Notes: generated by a model from the letters alone, not told the origin. A stretch of DNA of 64,000 nucleotides from Hydractinia symbiolongicarpus (GCF_029227915.1 NC_079875.1:25554001-25618000), one strand, 5' to 3'. Shown: positions 20,140-34,716, numbered from the stretch's first letter. Made by a program: numbers and translations.

Positions 20140-20805
20140 TTCGCGCTCTTAGTGTTGACGTGTGTGTGTCTATACAAGACAATCTAAAATTACCAAAAGG
20201 AGCAGTTACAGGCGTAGCCACTACACACTGTAAGACTACAATCTTAGGTTGTTTTATCAAACTAGGGAAAATATGTAATATATTAAATGAGCTATGTTAC
20301 AAGTAGAAGCTATGAGACCTTTTATTTAGCTATATATTTTATATTTTACAGTTTCTTTGGTTCGTATAGCAGTAGCTAGTATTTCTCTGCTCTAATGTAA
20401 ACAAACATGAATATATAAAACGGCTATGTTCTTTTACCTACGGAACTGTTTATTTCACGCTAAAGACCTTGCCTGTACAGTTGCCACCAACTTTACTTAC
20501 ATATTTTTTCAGCTAAATATTAGGAGAAAGGTAGAGCTCATATTTTGTCTAACCGCAGTACAGCCACTAGCCAAACATTCCTTAAAACATGGCTACTGAA
20601 CACATGTGTGAATTTTATTTCATAAAATCTCCGGCGATCTAATACTGCGTTTCCCAACCTTGCCTCGCTTAACAGAGTAGAGCCCATTCCTCTCCTCCTT
20701 TTCTCACTTTGTTCGCTACACGAACGGTCAGAGCTCTTCGTGAATTAAAATAAAAACATTTTAATCCACGAATATCCTACCAAAAATCCAATAAATCTTT
20801 GTAAT

Positions 20806-23382
20806 ATGGAACAACAAGATAATATTGTCAATGAAGAGTCTAATGTCACCGAGAGTTTTGAATTAGAAGAACAAAATAATGAAACTGCTGGAGACTCTAA
20901 TGAGCCAGCTGGAGAAAACTCGTTTTACGAGCCAGCTATGAGAGAGGAGGAGGATGTATCTCCAGGGCGAAAGGTAAGGTCTTCCAAAAAGAAGTCCAAA
21001 AAAGGGAGGAAAAGAAAAAGATCTCCATCCTCCTCCTCGTCTTCTTCTTCAGATAGCTCTTCAGATGAATCAGGAGAGGAAAACAAAATGGTAAAACGAT
21101 TTAAAATAGTTCCCAAAACAGAGGAACACAAGTGGAAACTCCCAACTGGGATGGCAGATTATGCCAACCAGCATTTTCAGAATTATATTCCTGAAAAGGA
21201 TTTAGAGGAGGGATTGTTAGCAAAAATTCCAGTTCCTTCAAATTTAAATGATGTAAAAAAACTGGACAACTTTGTGAAGGACTTGCTATGCAACCAAACA
21301 GCGTCACTTCACATGGATAATACGATGGAAAAATTTCAGAATAAAATCCTTCAGGTTATGGGGCCCCTTTCCAGATTGTGGAAAGGGTTAGAGGACATTC
21401 GTAAGAGTGTGGGTCCCGTAAATGTACCTATAGATCAGTTTACGACACTCGTGGAGCAGTCGACAATTTTGCTGGGCCAGGCATCCACGTCCATTTCATA
21501 TGCACGTCGCCTTTATGTTTTAAAGGTTTTGGTAAAGGATCCAAGAAAGGCAAAAACATTGTTGAAAGAGAAATCTTCTCTTTTGCAACAAAACGATGAA
21601 AATTTGTTCGGCAAAAAATTTAGAGCCCATATCGTGGAAACTGAACGCTCCAAAAAACGAACTTTGGAAGTTTTTAAAGACAAGAAAAGGCCCTTTCGAA
21701 GGGACCCTCCACACTATCAAAACAAACCGCAAGGTGAAGGGAGATTTTATTATGCGGGAAAGCTGGACAACAGAGGCAACTACAACAACAACAAAATGGT
21801 CGGTTGCAACAGCAAGTCCGCAGGAACAACACAACAAACGGTAAATACCTCTTTTGTTCTACCAAAAGAGGCTCCCTTGGCCAAGTCATTTCCAACTCTG
21901 ATGCCACTAACCTCACTAAAAAATGTACATCCAATTGTGAAAAGCCTGTTTCCAGAGAGCATTCCAGATTTACCTCTGGCAGGAAGACTAAAATATTTTA
22001 CAAAAGCTTGGGAAAAGCTAACCAACGACAAGGAGATATTGTCAATTGTAAACGGTTACGAAATTCCATCTCACCATACACCTGTCCAACAAAGGGTTCC
22101 ACACCCAACACACATGTCTAAAGATCAACAACTGTTAGTGGATCAGGTAGTTTTGGAAATGCTGGGCAAGGGAGCCATCAGAAGAGTGGATCATGTGGGG
22201 GGCGAATTTCTGAGCAATCTGTTCCTTGTCTTAAAAAAGGATGGAGGAAACCGCCCAGTGATAAACCTCAGGAACCTGAACGGCTTTATCTCATACAGTC
22301 ACTTCAAAATGGAAGGTTTACATTGCTTGAAATTCCTTCTAGAACAAGGAGATTATCTGTGCAAAATAGATCTGAAGGATGCTAAAAAAGAACTCCTATG
22401 GTGGATAGAAAATTTGCAACTGTGCAATGGCCACAAAATCTTGCGGCAGGATCCGAGTTTGGTAATTCAGACAGATGCATCCACACAAGGGTGGGGTGCA
22501 TACTGTCAGGGTGTAGTAACAGGGGGGGAATGGTGTCAGGAGGAATGTCTGTTGCATATCAATGCTCTCGAACTGATGGCAGTAAAGTTTGCAATATTGG
22601 CATTCACCAAAAATGTCTCAAAAACGACAATACATTTGCAAATAGACAACAAAACTGCTGTCTCCTACCTATTAAAGATGGGGGGTACACACAGCAAAAT
22701 TCTTTTGCACATCAGCAAAACAATTTGGCATTATCTGCTCTCCAAGCAGATCACAGTTACTGCAGAATATATCCCAAGCAAGCTGAATGTCAAAGCAGAT
22801 TGGGAGTCAAGACATGCAACAGACTCATCGGATTGGAAACTTCACCAGAATGTTTTCAAGAAAATAACAAATCACTTCAGCCTACCGTCAGTCGATCTAT
22901 TTGCTTTCAGGTTGTGTCACCAACTCCCAAATTATATGGCATGGAAGCCGGATCCAGACAGTATGGCAACGGATGCAATGCAACAGTCGTGGAGCAACCT
23001 CTACGGGTTTGCCTTTCCTCCTTTCAACATGATAGGCCGGGTGTTATACAAAGTTCTACAGGAAAAAAATAGAACAGTTAATATCGGTAACTCCAGCATG
23101 GCAAATTCAACCATGGTATGCTCAACTTCTAAGCATGTTTTGCAGGATTCCCAAGGGAACAGCCACCCTCTTGTAAGAAACAAATCCTTAAAACTAGTGG
23201 CTTGGAAAGTTTCAGGAGTAGCCTTGAAATGGAAGGAACTTCAAGCAATGCTGCCAAGCTTATCTCTCAGGCAAGAAGACCAGGCTCCATTACTTGTTAC
23301 GAATCAGCCTGGAATAAGTGGGTTAGCTGGTATAGTAGGGAAAAAATTGATCCATTTCAAGCGCCTGTATATAGTATATTAA
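20806..23382 (+). pseudogene. DIRS-like polyprotein, RT core deleted, unit 2
   Basis: An 858-codon frame with the same RT deletion as unit 1. Four residues (C-E-P-A) are missing in the acidic N-terminal part, explained by slippage between repeated GAGCCAGC blocks. Near residue 627 LDISK is changed to LHISK. Confidence 0.85.
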
Positions 23383-24182
23383 ATTACCTGTCTATTCTTT
23401 TTGACGAAGGATTGGAATATAGGACAATAAACTGCCATCGTTCTGCTATATCTGCATATCATGCAATTGTCGATGGAAAACCTGTGGGCCAAAATCCTAG
23501 AGTTTGTGCTTTGTTATCAGGAGTTTTTAATCAGAGACCACCCCAACCACGCTATACGTTTGTCTGGGATGTTGAAGTGGTCTTACGCTATATAAAGTCT
23601 TTAGAGAAAAATAGGATATGATCTATTATTGATCTTTCATACAAGTTCACAGGCTTGTTAGCATTGTCAGCTGCCTTACGAGTCTCAGCAATTCAACACC
23701 TTAATATTGATTTCATGGCTAGAAGTGAAAGTTCATATACCTTCTATTTTAATAAGTTGCATAAAAGCTGGAAAAGAGGTAAATCACCTCCAACTGTTAC
23801 ATATCAAGCCTACCCACAGGATACTGATCTGTGTGTTGTTAAAACTTTAGATGAATATATTGACCGAACAAAAGGTTGGAGGTCAACAAAAGATTTTTCA
23901 CAGCTGTTGTTAAGTACTACAGCCCCTCACAAACCGGTGATTTCCTCTACAATTTCAGGCTGGCTAAAAAAGTTACTTGCTAGGGCGGGAATAGACACTA
24001 GTGTTTTTAAGGCACATTCTACTAGATCAGCATCTAGTTCAAAGGCAAACTTAGGTGGAGCAACTATCACGGAAATTTTAAAAAGAGGATCCTGGTCTAG
24101 TGAAAGTACCTGGCAAAAATTTTACAACAAAAATATTGTTAAAAAAGGTGAATTGTTTCAGGAAAAGATTTACCAGGTTTAA
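23202..24182 (+). pseudogene. DIRS-type tyrosine recombinase with in-frame TGA, unit 2
   Basis: Protein identical to unit 1 in both halves, with the TGA at 23619-23621. Catalytic R, HxxR and Y are readable in the second half. Confidence 0.85.
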
Positions 24183-24267
24183 GTACAGTAACGCGTTGAA
24201 CAGAGGAGGAGAAGAATGGGCTCTACTCTGTTAAGCGAGGCAAGGTTGGGAAACGCAGTATTAGATC

Positions 24268-25770
24268 TTTCTCCGATTTTATTTATAAAATCGGAATTAC
24301 TTTGCGGGCGCTTCGCGCCCTTACGTAATTCGAGAATTGGACAAACTATGTCGAATATGTGGATTTCTTCTCCCGAAAAATAAGAACAATATGTTCAAGG
24401 TCTCAAACCCTAAGGTCAGTAAAAGAATGTTCATAAACATTGAAAATGACAGAGGCGCTCCACCCAACCAAAATCTGCATGAAGTGCTTCTCTAGACTTG
24501 GACAATTGGACTGTAAAAAAGCACAAGGGAATTTGAGTTGTTTAAAGAAAATAATTTACAAAGAGGTGGCAAGCCACCGCAATGATGAACTCAACCTGTT
24601 AGGTCTTTGGAAACAAGCTATAGGTTGTACTCCTCTAGAGAATATGCCTCCCTTTTTAAATCGTGTTTATATGGTGCATATTCGTCTCGCCCCGGCTACA
24701 ACGGGAAACTCGGTCAACCGAGATCCCAGGCAATTGATCCGGGATCCCGGTCAAACGGGATGGGTATTTGTCCATGTAAACAGAAAAATCCGGTGGCTAA
24801 GTACGGAAAAAGTTTATGTAAGCTTTAGAAGAGCAAGTAATTATCACTATTAATGTAAATCAATGGATATATTTGTTTTTGTATCATAGTGTATTTGTTG
24901 AGGACGCAGAATAAGTCGGCAGGTTTTTAGTTTTTTGGAAGAAGTGGAAGCAATATTTTTTTGCAGATGCTACTTACAGGCTCAGCACAACAGACAGATA
25001 AATCAGAGAAAACCCCAAACAGTCCCACTTTAAGAACATTTAACCAAAGTTCTGGAACATGTGATAAAGAAAATGCAAGAGCTGCGCTCTGCCTTTCATT
25101 ACTGGCATTTATTTCATAGAACTGACCCAAGTATCTAACCAACTGTGGGCTTTGTGACAGAGCGATGCGGAAGGTCTTTGGTTTAAACACGGTCCGAGCC
25201 ATGGCAGAAGCTATAAAAAGGTAGATTTATCGTTTTCGCAGGCGAATAGCATTGCATCTTGAGCAACTGTTGTACTTGCATGCCTTACGTAGCTCTAATG
25301 GGAAAGAGAATAGGAGTAATTACATCGCAATATAACTAGCCTTTTAAGACAGAGATGTTAATGAAAAAAGGTGGTTTCGTTCTAAACAATAAGAAGCAAC
25401 TGGAAAACTTCTGTATTCTCCCCTTCACAGGGATGATGGAAAAGCTTATCGATTTCGGCTGTACTGAAATAAACACCTACGAATTTGGAAACATGAGGAT
25501 TGGTGAAATTTACTCATGCTTGGGATCTGGCACGTGCCCTTGAGTAAGCATCCCTTGCCTCCTGTAAGACACCAACCACATTCATTGACACCATCCGCCA
25601 AAACCAATAACTTTATTAAACGCTGGAAAAATGGTATTATTGTTGCTTATACCTAGTGACACAGAGCCCAGGGCTTAGAAAGGTAGACTTGGAACCCAGC
25701 TCTTGGTTGTGACTAAGACTGAAAATCAGTACACCTGGAAATAAAAAAGCTTTCAGACCTTAGACATGAA
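24268..25770. repeat. array tail, unit 2
   Basis: Same contents as 17299-18821: two hairpins, dispersed repeat and two hypothetical ORFs. It lacks 20 bp near 25630, like the tails of units 3 and 4 and unlike those of units 1 and 6. Confidence 0.85.
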
Positions 25771-27088
25771 CGGCTATTTGATGGTGGAACTCGAACACTT
25801 TCCATCGGGCTGCCATCATCTCGTTTTCCCGATCGTCTGTTGTGTTGTATTTGCCGGTAAACGTGATAGGTCTTATTCCTGTTGCGAAAACAGGTATGTC
25901 GTTTGAAATGGTAATGTCAGCAGAGTAAATATTTTTGGGGGTTGGAAGGTGCACCGTCTGGCCTTCAAGCAGCAACAGCATCTCCTTCCATGCTATCACT
26001 TCGGTGTTGTAACGAAAGTCGTTCAGGAAGATAACCTCGCTGTTTTCAACTCCGAGCCATGCGTACTTGTCATTAGCCGGACTGCAAAACGTTTTGTAGA
26101 TTTTTTGCAAGGGAGATAGTAAAAACGTTTTCCCACAATTTTCCGGGCCCGTTATAAAGATATTTCGAAATTTTCCTCTGCCCTTCGTTAAAAGATTTCG
26201 AACACTGGCAGCAAAAACTAGGGGGTTGATGCTGTTGTTAAACAACACCTCCATCGCACATTGTAACCACTGCGAATTGCAGCCGCTCACACATGGACTC
26301 TCTCTCGCCTGCGTCAACAACTCCATTCGGGTCAACGAATCCCTCTGAAAATCAACTTTCGCACTGTTCATGATCCACGCATTATGTACCAATTCGGACA
26401 AACTTTTCTTTGAACGCGGCATAACAAAGTTTGCTAAGTCCTTATTGCCTGCGTTCAGTCTCTCATTGGCAACGCTAAACAAAGACTTCACTGTTTTTAT
26501 ATTATGTGCAATGATAAACTCGCCTACTTCTAAATGTGTCAACCGTGCAACCTTAGCTTTTTTGCTCATGTTGTGTTCATTATTGTTATGTTTATCGGTG
26601 TTGTTTGCACCATTTTGTTTAGATAGTTTATGTTTTTGACGATACGACTTTATACATAGTTTTGTTCTGGGAGAGCCGATATTCTCTAGGTTGGGATGTC
26701 CTTCGCTTTTATAAACCTCACGATCAGTTTTACATACATACTTGTACGCACTATAGTAACTGTCGTGTGAATCTGAAAAGTGTAGGACATGGCCGTGTGA
26801 CTGCGACACTTGGTTTTTCACGCTCTTCCATCGCTTAGGTCCTGTTTATTTAACACTCATGTGGTAGTGCTCCCCGCTGTCCTGGTGCTGCTCTAGACAA
26901 CAGGCCCAGTAGTCAACCTTCGCTTGTCCAAAGCCCGAATTAAAATAGTTTGCAACGCATCGTCCGAAGCTTTCTCGTGTTGGAAATTTTGTTTTGTTCA
27001 CCTGACTGCATGTTATTAAATAGGTCCTTCGTGCGGCTCGGTCACCTACAGAACTTTGTGTGAAATCAACCTGGTTGTTTTCGGCCAT
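25760..27088 (-). pseudogene. Rep homolog, unit 3
   Basis: Truncated at the junction like unit 2, with the stop at 26846-26848. It shares with units 4 and 5 two diagnostic substitutions, Q11H and L157F in the helicase-side frame, marking a separate subfamily from units 1 and 2. Confidence 0.85.
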
Positions 27089-27754
27089 TTCGCGCTCTTA
27101 GTGTTGACGTGTGTGTGTCTATACAAGACAATCTAAAATTACCAAAAGGAGCAGTTACAGGCGTAGCCACTACACACTGTAAGACTACAATCTTAGGTTG
27201 TTTTATCAAACTAGGGAAAATATGTAATATATTAAATGAGCTATGTTACAAGTAGAAGCTATGAGACCTTTTATTTAGCTATATATTTTATATTTTACAG
27301 TTTCTTTGGTTCGTATAGCAGTAGCTAGTATTTCTCTGCTCTAATGTAAACAAACATGAATATATAAAACGGCTATGTTCTTTTACCTACGGAACTGTTT
27401 ATTTCACGCTAAAGACCTTGCCTGTACAGTTGCCACCAACTTTACTTACATATTTTTTCAGCTAAATATTAGGAGAAAGGTAGAGCTCATATTTTGTCTA
27501 ACCGCAGTACAGCCACTAGCCAAACATTCCTTAAAACATGGCTACTGAACACATGTGTGAATTTTATTTCATAAAATCTCCGGCGATCTAATACTGCGTT
27601 TCCCAACCTTGCCTCGCTTAACAGAGTAGAGCCCATTCCTCTCCTCCTTTTCTCACTTTGTTCGCTACACGAACGGTCAGAGCTCTTCGTGAATTAAAAT
27701 AAAAACATTTTAATCCACGAATATCCTACCAAAAATCCAATAAATCTTTGTAAT

Positions 27755-30086
27755 ATGGAACAACAAGATAATATTGTCAATGAAGAGTCTAATGTCACCG
27801 AGAGTTTTGAATTAGAAGAACAAAATAATGAAACTGCTGGAGACTCTAATGAGCCAGCATGTGAGCCAGCTGGAGAAAACTCGTTTTACGAGCCAGCTAT
27901 GAGAGAGGAGGAGGATGTATCTCCAGGGCGAAAGGTAAGGTCTTCCAAAAAGAAGTCCAAAAAAGGGAGGAAAAGAAAAAGATCTCCATCCTCCTCCTCG
28001 TCTTCTTCTTCAGATAGCTCTTCAGATGAATCAGGAGAGGAAAACAAAATGGTAAAACGATTTAAAATAGTTCCCAAAACAGAGGAACACAAGTGGAAAC
28101 TCCCAACTGGGATGGCAGATTATGCCAACCAGCATTTTCAGAATTATATTCCTGAAAAGGATTTAGAGGAGGGATTGTTAGCAAAAATTCCAGTTCCTTC
28201 AAATTTAAATGATGTAAAAAAACTGGACAACTTTGTGAAGGACTTGCTATGCAACCAAACAGCGTCACTTCACATGGATAATACGATGGAAAAATTTCAG
28301 AATAAAATCCTTCAGGTTATGGGGCCCCTTTCCAGATTGTGGAAAGGGTTAGAGGACATTCGTAAAAGTGTGGGTCCCGTAAATATACCTATAGATCAGT
28401 TTACGACACTCGTGGAGCAGTCGACAATTTTGCTGGGCCAGGCATCCACGTCCATTTCATATGCACGTCGCCTTTATGTTTTAAAGGTTTTGGTAAAGGA
28501 TCCAAGAAAGGCAAAAACATTGTTGAAAGAGAAATCTTCTCTTTTGCAACAAAACGATGAAAATTTGTTCGGCAAAAAATTTAGAGCCCATATCGTGGAA
28601 ACTGAACGCTCCAAAAAACGAACTTTGGAAGTTTTTAAAGACAAGAAAAGGCCCTTTCGAAGGGACCCTCCACACTATCAAAACAAACCGCAAGGTGAAG
28701 GGAGATTTTATTATGCGGGAAAGCTGGACAACAGAGGCAACTACAACAACAACAAAATGGTCGGTTGCAACAGCAAGTCCGCAGGAACAACACAACAAAC
28801 GGTAAATACCTCTTTTGTTCTACCAAAAGAGGCTCCCTTGGCCAAGTCATTTCCAACTCTGATGCCACTAACCTCACTAAAAAATGTACATCCAATTGTG
28901 AAAAGCCTGTTTCCAGAGAGCATTCCAGATTTACCTCTGGCAGGAAGACTAAAATATTTTACAAAAGCTTGGGAAAAGCTAACCAACGACAAGGAGATAT
29001 TGTCAATTGTAAACGGTTACGAAATTCCATCTCACCATACACCTGTCCAACAAAGGGGTTCCACAACCAACACACATGTCTAAAGATCAACAACTGTTAG
29101 TGGATCAGGTAGTTTTGGAAATGCTGGGCAAGGGAGCCATCAGAAGAGTGGATCATGTGGGGGGCGAATTTCTGAGCAATCTGTTCCTTGTCTTAAAAAA
29201 GGATGGAGGAAACCGCCCAGTGATAAACCTCAGGAACCTGAACGGCTTTATCTCATACAGTCACTTCAAAATGGAAGGTTTACATTGCTTGAAATTCCTT
29301 CTAGAACAAGGAGATTATCTGTGCAAAATAGATCTGAAGGATGCTAAAAAAGAACTCCTATGGTGGATAGAAAATTTGCAACTGTGCAATGGCCACAAAA
29401 TCTTGCGGCAGGATCCGAGTTTGGTAATTCAGACAGATGCATCCACACAAGGGTGGGGTGCATACTGTCAGGGTGTAGTAACAGGGGGGGAATGGTGTCA
29501 GGAGGAATGTCTGTTGCATATCAATGCTCTCGAACTGATGGCAGTAAAGTTTGCAATATTGGCATTCACCAAAAATGTCTCAAAAACGACAATACATTTG
29601 CAAATAGACAACAAAACTGCTGTCTCCTACCTATTAAAGATGGGGGGTACACACAGCAAAATTCTTTTGGACATCAGCAAAACAATTTGGCATTATCTGC
29701 TCTCCAAGCAGATCACAGTTACTGCAGAATATATCCCAAGCAAGCTGAATGTCAAAGCAGATTGGGAGTCAAGACATGCAACAGACTCATCGGATTGGAA
29801 ACTTCACCAGAATGTTTTCAAGAAAATAACAAATCACTTCAGCCTACCGTCAGTCGATCTATTTGCTTTCAGGTTGTGTCACCAACTCCCAAATTATATG
29901 GCATGGAAGCCGGATCCAGACAGTATGGCAACGGATGCAATGCAACAGTCGTGGAGCAACCTCTACGGGTTTGCCTTTCCTCCTTTCAACATGATAGGCC
30001 GGGTGTTATACAAAGTTCTACAGGAAAAAAATAGAACAGTTAATATCGGTAACTCCAGCATGGCAAATTCAACCATGGTATGCTAA
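27755..30086 (+). pseudogene. DIRS-like polyprotein, frameshifted, unit 3
   Basis: Reads as in unit 1 to about codon 435. An inserted G in a G-run near 29057 then shifts the frame, which ends at 29083. The remaining frame runs 29076-30086 and ends at a TAA (30084-30086) where units 1 and 2 have TCA. The RT deletion is the same as in the other copies. The premature TAA is shared with unit 4, again grouping units 3 and 4. Confidence 0.85.
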
Positions 30087-30163
30087 ACTTCTAAGCATGT
30101 TTTGCAGGATTCCCAAGGGAACAGCCACCCTCTTGTAAGAAACAAATCCTTAAAACTAGTGGC

Positions 30164-31144
30164 TTGGAAAGTTTCAGGAGTAGCCTTGAAATGGAAGGAA
30201 CTTCAAGCAATGCTGCCAAGCTTATCTCTCAGGCAAGAAGACCAGGCTCCATTACTTGTTACGAATCAGCCTGGAATAAGTGGGTTAGCTGGTATAGTAG
30301 GGAAAAAATTGATCCATTTCAAGCGCCTGTATATAGTATATTAAATTACCTGTCTATTCTTTTTGACGAAGGATTGGAATATAGGACAATAAACTGCCAT
30401 CGTTCTGCTATATCTGCATATCATGCAATTGTCGATGGAAAACCTGTGGGCCAAAATCCTAGAGTTTGTGCTTTGTTATCAGGAGTTTTTAATCAGAGAC
30501 CACCCCAACCACGCTATACGTTTGTCTGGGATGTTGAAGTGGTCTTACGCTATATAAAGTCTTTAGAGAAAAATAGGATATGATCTATTATTGATCTTTC
30601 ATACAAGTTCACAGGCTTGTTAGCATTGTCAGCTGCCTTACGAGTCTCAGCAATTCAACACCTTAATATTGATTTCATGGCTAGAAGTGAAAGTTCATAT
30701 ACCTTCTATTTTAATAAGTTGCATAAAAGCTGGAAAAGAGGTAAATCACCTCCAACTGTTACATATCAAGCCTACCCACAGGATACTGATCTGTGTGTTG
30801 TTAAAACTTTAGATGAATATATTGACCGAACAAAAGGTTGGAGGTCAACAAAAGATTTTTCACAGCTGTTGTTAAGTACTACAGCCCCTCACAAACCGGT
30901 GATTTCCTCTACAATTTCAGGCTGGCTAAAAAAGTTACTTGCTAGGGCGGGAATAGACACTAGTGTTTTTAAGGCACATTCTACTAGATCAGCATCTAGT
31001 TCAAAGGCAAACTTAGGTGGAGCAACTATCACGGAAATTTTAAAAAGAGGATCCTGGTCTAGTGAAAGTACCTGGCAAAAATTTTACAACAAAAATATTG
31101 TTAAAAAAGGTGAATTGTTTCAGGAAAAGATTTACCAGGTTTAA
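30164..31144 (+). pseudogene. DIRS-type tyrosine recombinase with in-frame TGA, unit 3
   Basis: Both halves read as in unit 1, with the TGA at 30581-30583. Confidence 0.85.
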
Positions 31145-31229
31145 GTACAGTAACGCGTTGAACAGAGGAGGAGAAGAATGGGCTCTACTCTGTTAAGCGA
31201 GGCAAGGTTGGGAAACGCAGTATTAGATC

Positions 31230-32732
31230 TTTCTCCGATTTTATTTATAAAATCGGAATTACTTTGCGGGCGCTTCGCGCCCTTACGTAATTCGAGAATT
31301 GGACAAACTATGTCGAATATGTGGATTTCTTCTCCCGAAAAATAAGAACAATATGTTCAAGGTCTCAAACCCTAAGGTCAGTAAAAGAATGTTCATAAAC
31401 ATTGAAAATGACAGAGGCGCTCCACCCAACCAAAATCTGCATGAAGTGCTTCTCTAGACTTGGACAATTGGACTGTAAAAAAGCACAAGGGACTTTGAGT
31501 TGTTTAAAGAAAATAATTTACAAAGAGGTGGCAAGCCACCGCAATGATGAACTCAACCTGTTAGGTCTTTGGAAACAAGCTATAGGTTGTACTCCTCTAG
31601 AGAATATGCCTCCCTTTTTAAATCGTGTTTATATGGTGCATATTCGTCTCGCCCCGGCTACAACGGGAAACTCGGTCAACCGAGATCCCAGGCAATTGAT
31701 CCGGGATCCCGGTCAAACGGGATGGGTATTTGTCCATGTAAACAGAAAAATCCGGTGGCTAAGTACGGAAAAAGTTTATGTAAGCTTTAGAAGAGCAAGT
31801 AATTATCACTATTAATGTAAATCAATGGATATATTTGTTTTTGTATCATAGTGTATTTGTTGAGGACGCAGAATAAGTCGGCAGGTTTTTAGTTTTTTGG
31901 AAGAAGTGGAAGAAATATTTTTTTGCAGATGCTACTTACAGGCTCAGCACAACAGACAGATAAATCAGAGAAAACCCCAAACAGTCCCACTTTAAGAACA
32001 TTTAACCAAAGTTCTGGAACATGTGATAAAGAAAATGCAAGAGCTGCGCTCTGCCTTTCATTACTGGCATTTATTTCATAGAACTGACCCAAGTATCTAA
32101 CCAACTGTGGGCTTTGTGACAGAGCGATGCGGAAGGTCTTTGGTTTAAACACGGTCCGAGCCATGGCAGAAGCTATAAAAAGGTAGATTTATCGTTTTCG
32201 CAGGCGAATAGCATTGCATCTTGAGCAACTGTTGTACTTGCATGCCTTACGTAGCTCTAATGGGAAAGAGAATAGGAGTAATTACATCGCAATATAACTA
32301 GCCTTTTAAGACAGAGATGTTAATGAAAAAAGGTGGTTTCGTTCTAAACAATAAGAAGCAACTGGAAAACTTCTGTATTCTCCCCTTCACAGGGATGATG
32401 GAAAAGCTTATCGATTTTGGCTGTACTGAAATAAACACCTACGAATTTGGAAACATGAGGATTGGTGAAATTTACTCATGCTTGGGATCTGGCACGTGCC
32501 CTTGAGTAAGCATCCCTTGCCTCCTGTAAGACACCAACCACATTCATTGACACCATCCGCCAAAACCAATAACTTTATTAAACGCTGGAAAAATGGTATT
32601 ATTGTTGCTTATACCTAGTGACACAGAGCCCAGGGCTTAGAAAGGTAGACTTGGAACCCAGCTCTTGGTTGTGACTAAGACTGAAAATCAGTACACCTGG
32701 AAATAAAAAAGCTTTCAGACCTTAGACATGAA
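31230..32732. repeat. array tail, unit 3
   Basis: Same layout as the other tails, with the 20-bp deletion. One substitution changes L to F near the end of the 91-aa ORF (31889-32164). Confidence 0.85.
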
Positions 32733-34050
32733 CGGCTATTTGATGGTGGAACTCGAACACTTTCCATCGGGCTGCCATCATCTCGTTTTCCCGATCGTCT
32801 GTTGTGTTGTATTTGCCGGTAAACGTGATAGGTCTTATTCCTGTTGCGAAAACAGGTATGTCGTTTGAAATGGTAATGTCAGCAGAGTAAATATTTTTGG
32901 GGGTTGGAAGGTGCACCGTCTGGCCTTCAAGCAGCAACAGCATCTCCTTCCATGCTATCACTTCGGTGTTGTAACGAAAGTCGTTCAGGAAGATAACCTC
33001 GCTGTTTTCAACTCCGAGCCATGCGTACTTGTCATTAGCCGGACTGCAAAACGTTTTGTAGATTTTTTGCAAGGGAGACAGTAAAAACGTTTTCCCACAA
33101 TTTTCCGGGCCCGTTATAAAGATATTTCGAAATTTTCCTCTGCCCTTCGTTAAAAGATTTCGAACACTGGCAGCAAAAACTAGGGGGTTGATGCTGTTGT
33201 TAAACAACACCTCCATCGCACATTGTAACCACTGCGAATTGCAGCCGCTCACACATGGACTCTCTCTCGCCTGCGTCAACAACTCCATTCGGGTCAACGA
33301 ATCCCTCTGAAAATCAACTTTCGCACTGTTCATGATCCACGCATTATGTACCAATTCGGACAAACTTTTCTTTGAACGCGGCATAACAAAGTTTGCTAAG
33401 TCCTTATTGCCTGCGTTCAGTCTCTCATTGGCAACGCTAAACAAAGACTTCACTGTTTTTATATTATGTGCAATGATAAACTCGCCTACTTCTAAATGTG
33501 TCAACCGTGCAACCTTAGCTTTTTTGCTCATGTTGTGTTCATTATTGTTATGTTTATCGGTGTTGTTTGCACCATTTTGTTTAGATAGTTTATGTTTTTG
33601 ACGATACGACTTTATACATAGTTTTGTTCTGGGAGAGCCGATATTCTCTAGGTTGGGATGTCCTTCGCTTTTATAAACCTCACGATCAGTTTTACATACA
33701 TACTTGTACGCACTATAGTAACTGTCGTGTGAATCTGAAAAGTGTAGGACATGGCCGTGTGACTGCGACACTTGGTTTTTCACGCTCTTCCATCGCTTAG
33801 GTCCTGTTTATTTAACACTCATGTGGTAGTGCTCCCCGCTGTCCTGGTGCTGCTCTAGACAACAGGCCCAGTAGTCAACCTTCGCTTGTCCAAAGCCCGA
33901 ATTAAAATAGTTTGCAACGCATCGTCCGAAGCTTTCTCGTGTTGGAAATTTTGTTTTGTTCACCTGACTGCATGTTATTAAATAGGTCCTTCGTGCGGCT
34001 CGGTCACCTACAGAACTTTGTGTGAAATCAACCTGGTTGTTTTCGGCCAT
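32722..34050 (-). pseudogene. Rep homolog, unit 4
   Basis: Protein identical to the unit 3 copy, with the stop at 33808-33810 and the C-terminus cut at the junction. Confidence 0.85.
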
Positions 34051-34716
34051 TTCGCGCTCTTAGTGTTGACGTGTGTGTGTCTATACAAGACAATCTAAAA
34101 TTACCAAAAGGAGCAGTTACAGGCGTAGCCACTACACACTGTAAGACTACAATCTTAGGTTGTTTTATCAAACTAGGGAAAATATGTAATATATTAAATG
34201 AGCTATGTTACAAGTAGAAGCTATGAGACCTTTTATTTAGCTATATATTTTATATTTTACAGTTTCTTTGGTTCGTATAGCAGTAGCTAGTATTTCTCTG
34301 CTCTAATGTAAACAAACATGAATATATAAAACGGCTATGTTCTTTTACCTACGGAACTGTTTATTTCACGCTAAAGACCTTGCCTGTACAGTTGCCACCA
34401 ACTTTACTTACATATTTTTTCAGCTAAATATTAGGAGAAAGGTAGAGCTCATATTTTGTCTAACCGCAGTACAGCCACTAGCCAAACATTCCTTAAAACA
34501 TGGCTACTGAACACATGTGTGAATTTTATTTCATAAAATCTCCGGCGATCTAATACTGCGTTTCCCAACCTTGCCTCGCTTAACAGAGTAGAGCCCATTC
34601 CTCTCCTCCTTTTCTCACTTTGTTCGCTACACGAACGGTCAGAGCTCTTCGTGAATTAAAATAAAAACATTTTAATCCACGAATATCCTACCAAAAATCC
34701 AATAAATCTTTGTAAT

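Larger units (their letters stand above)
20636..24267 (+). mobile_element. DIRS-like retrotransposon, unit 2
   Basis: Bounded by the inverted repeats at 20636-20699 and 24203-24267. It differs from unit 1 mainly by a 12-bp in-frame deletion near 20908 (loss of four residues between GAGCCAGC repeats) and a D-to-H change in the RNase H region. Confidence 0.9.
27585..31229 (+). mobile_element. DIRS-like retrotransposon, unit 3
   Basis: Inverted repeats at 27585-27648 and 31165-31229. It carries an extra base near 29057 that breaks the polyprotein. Confidence 0.9.
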
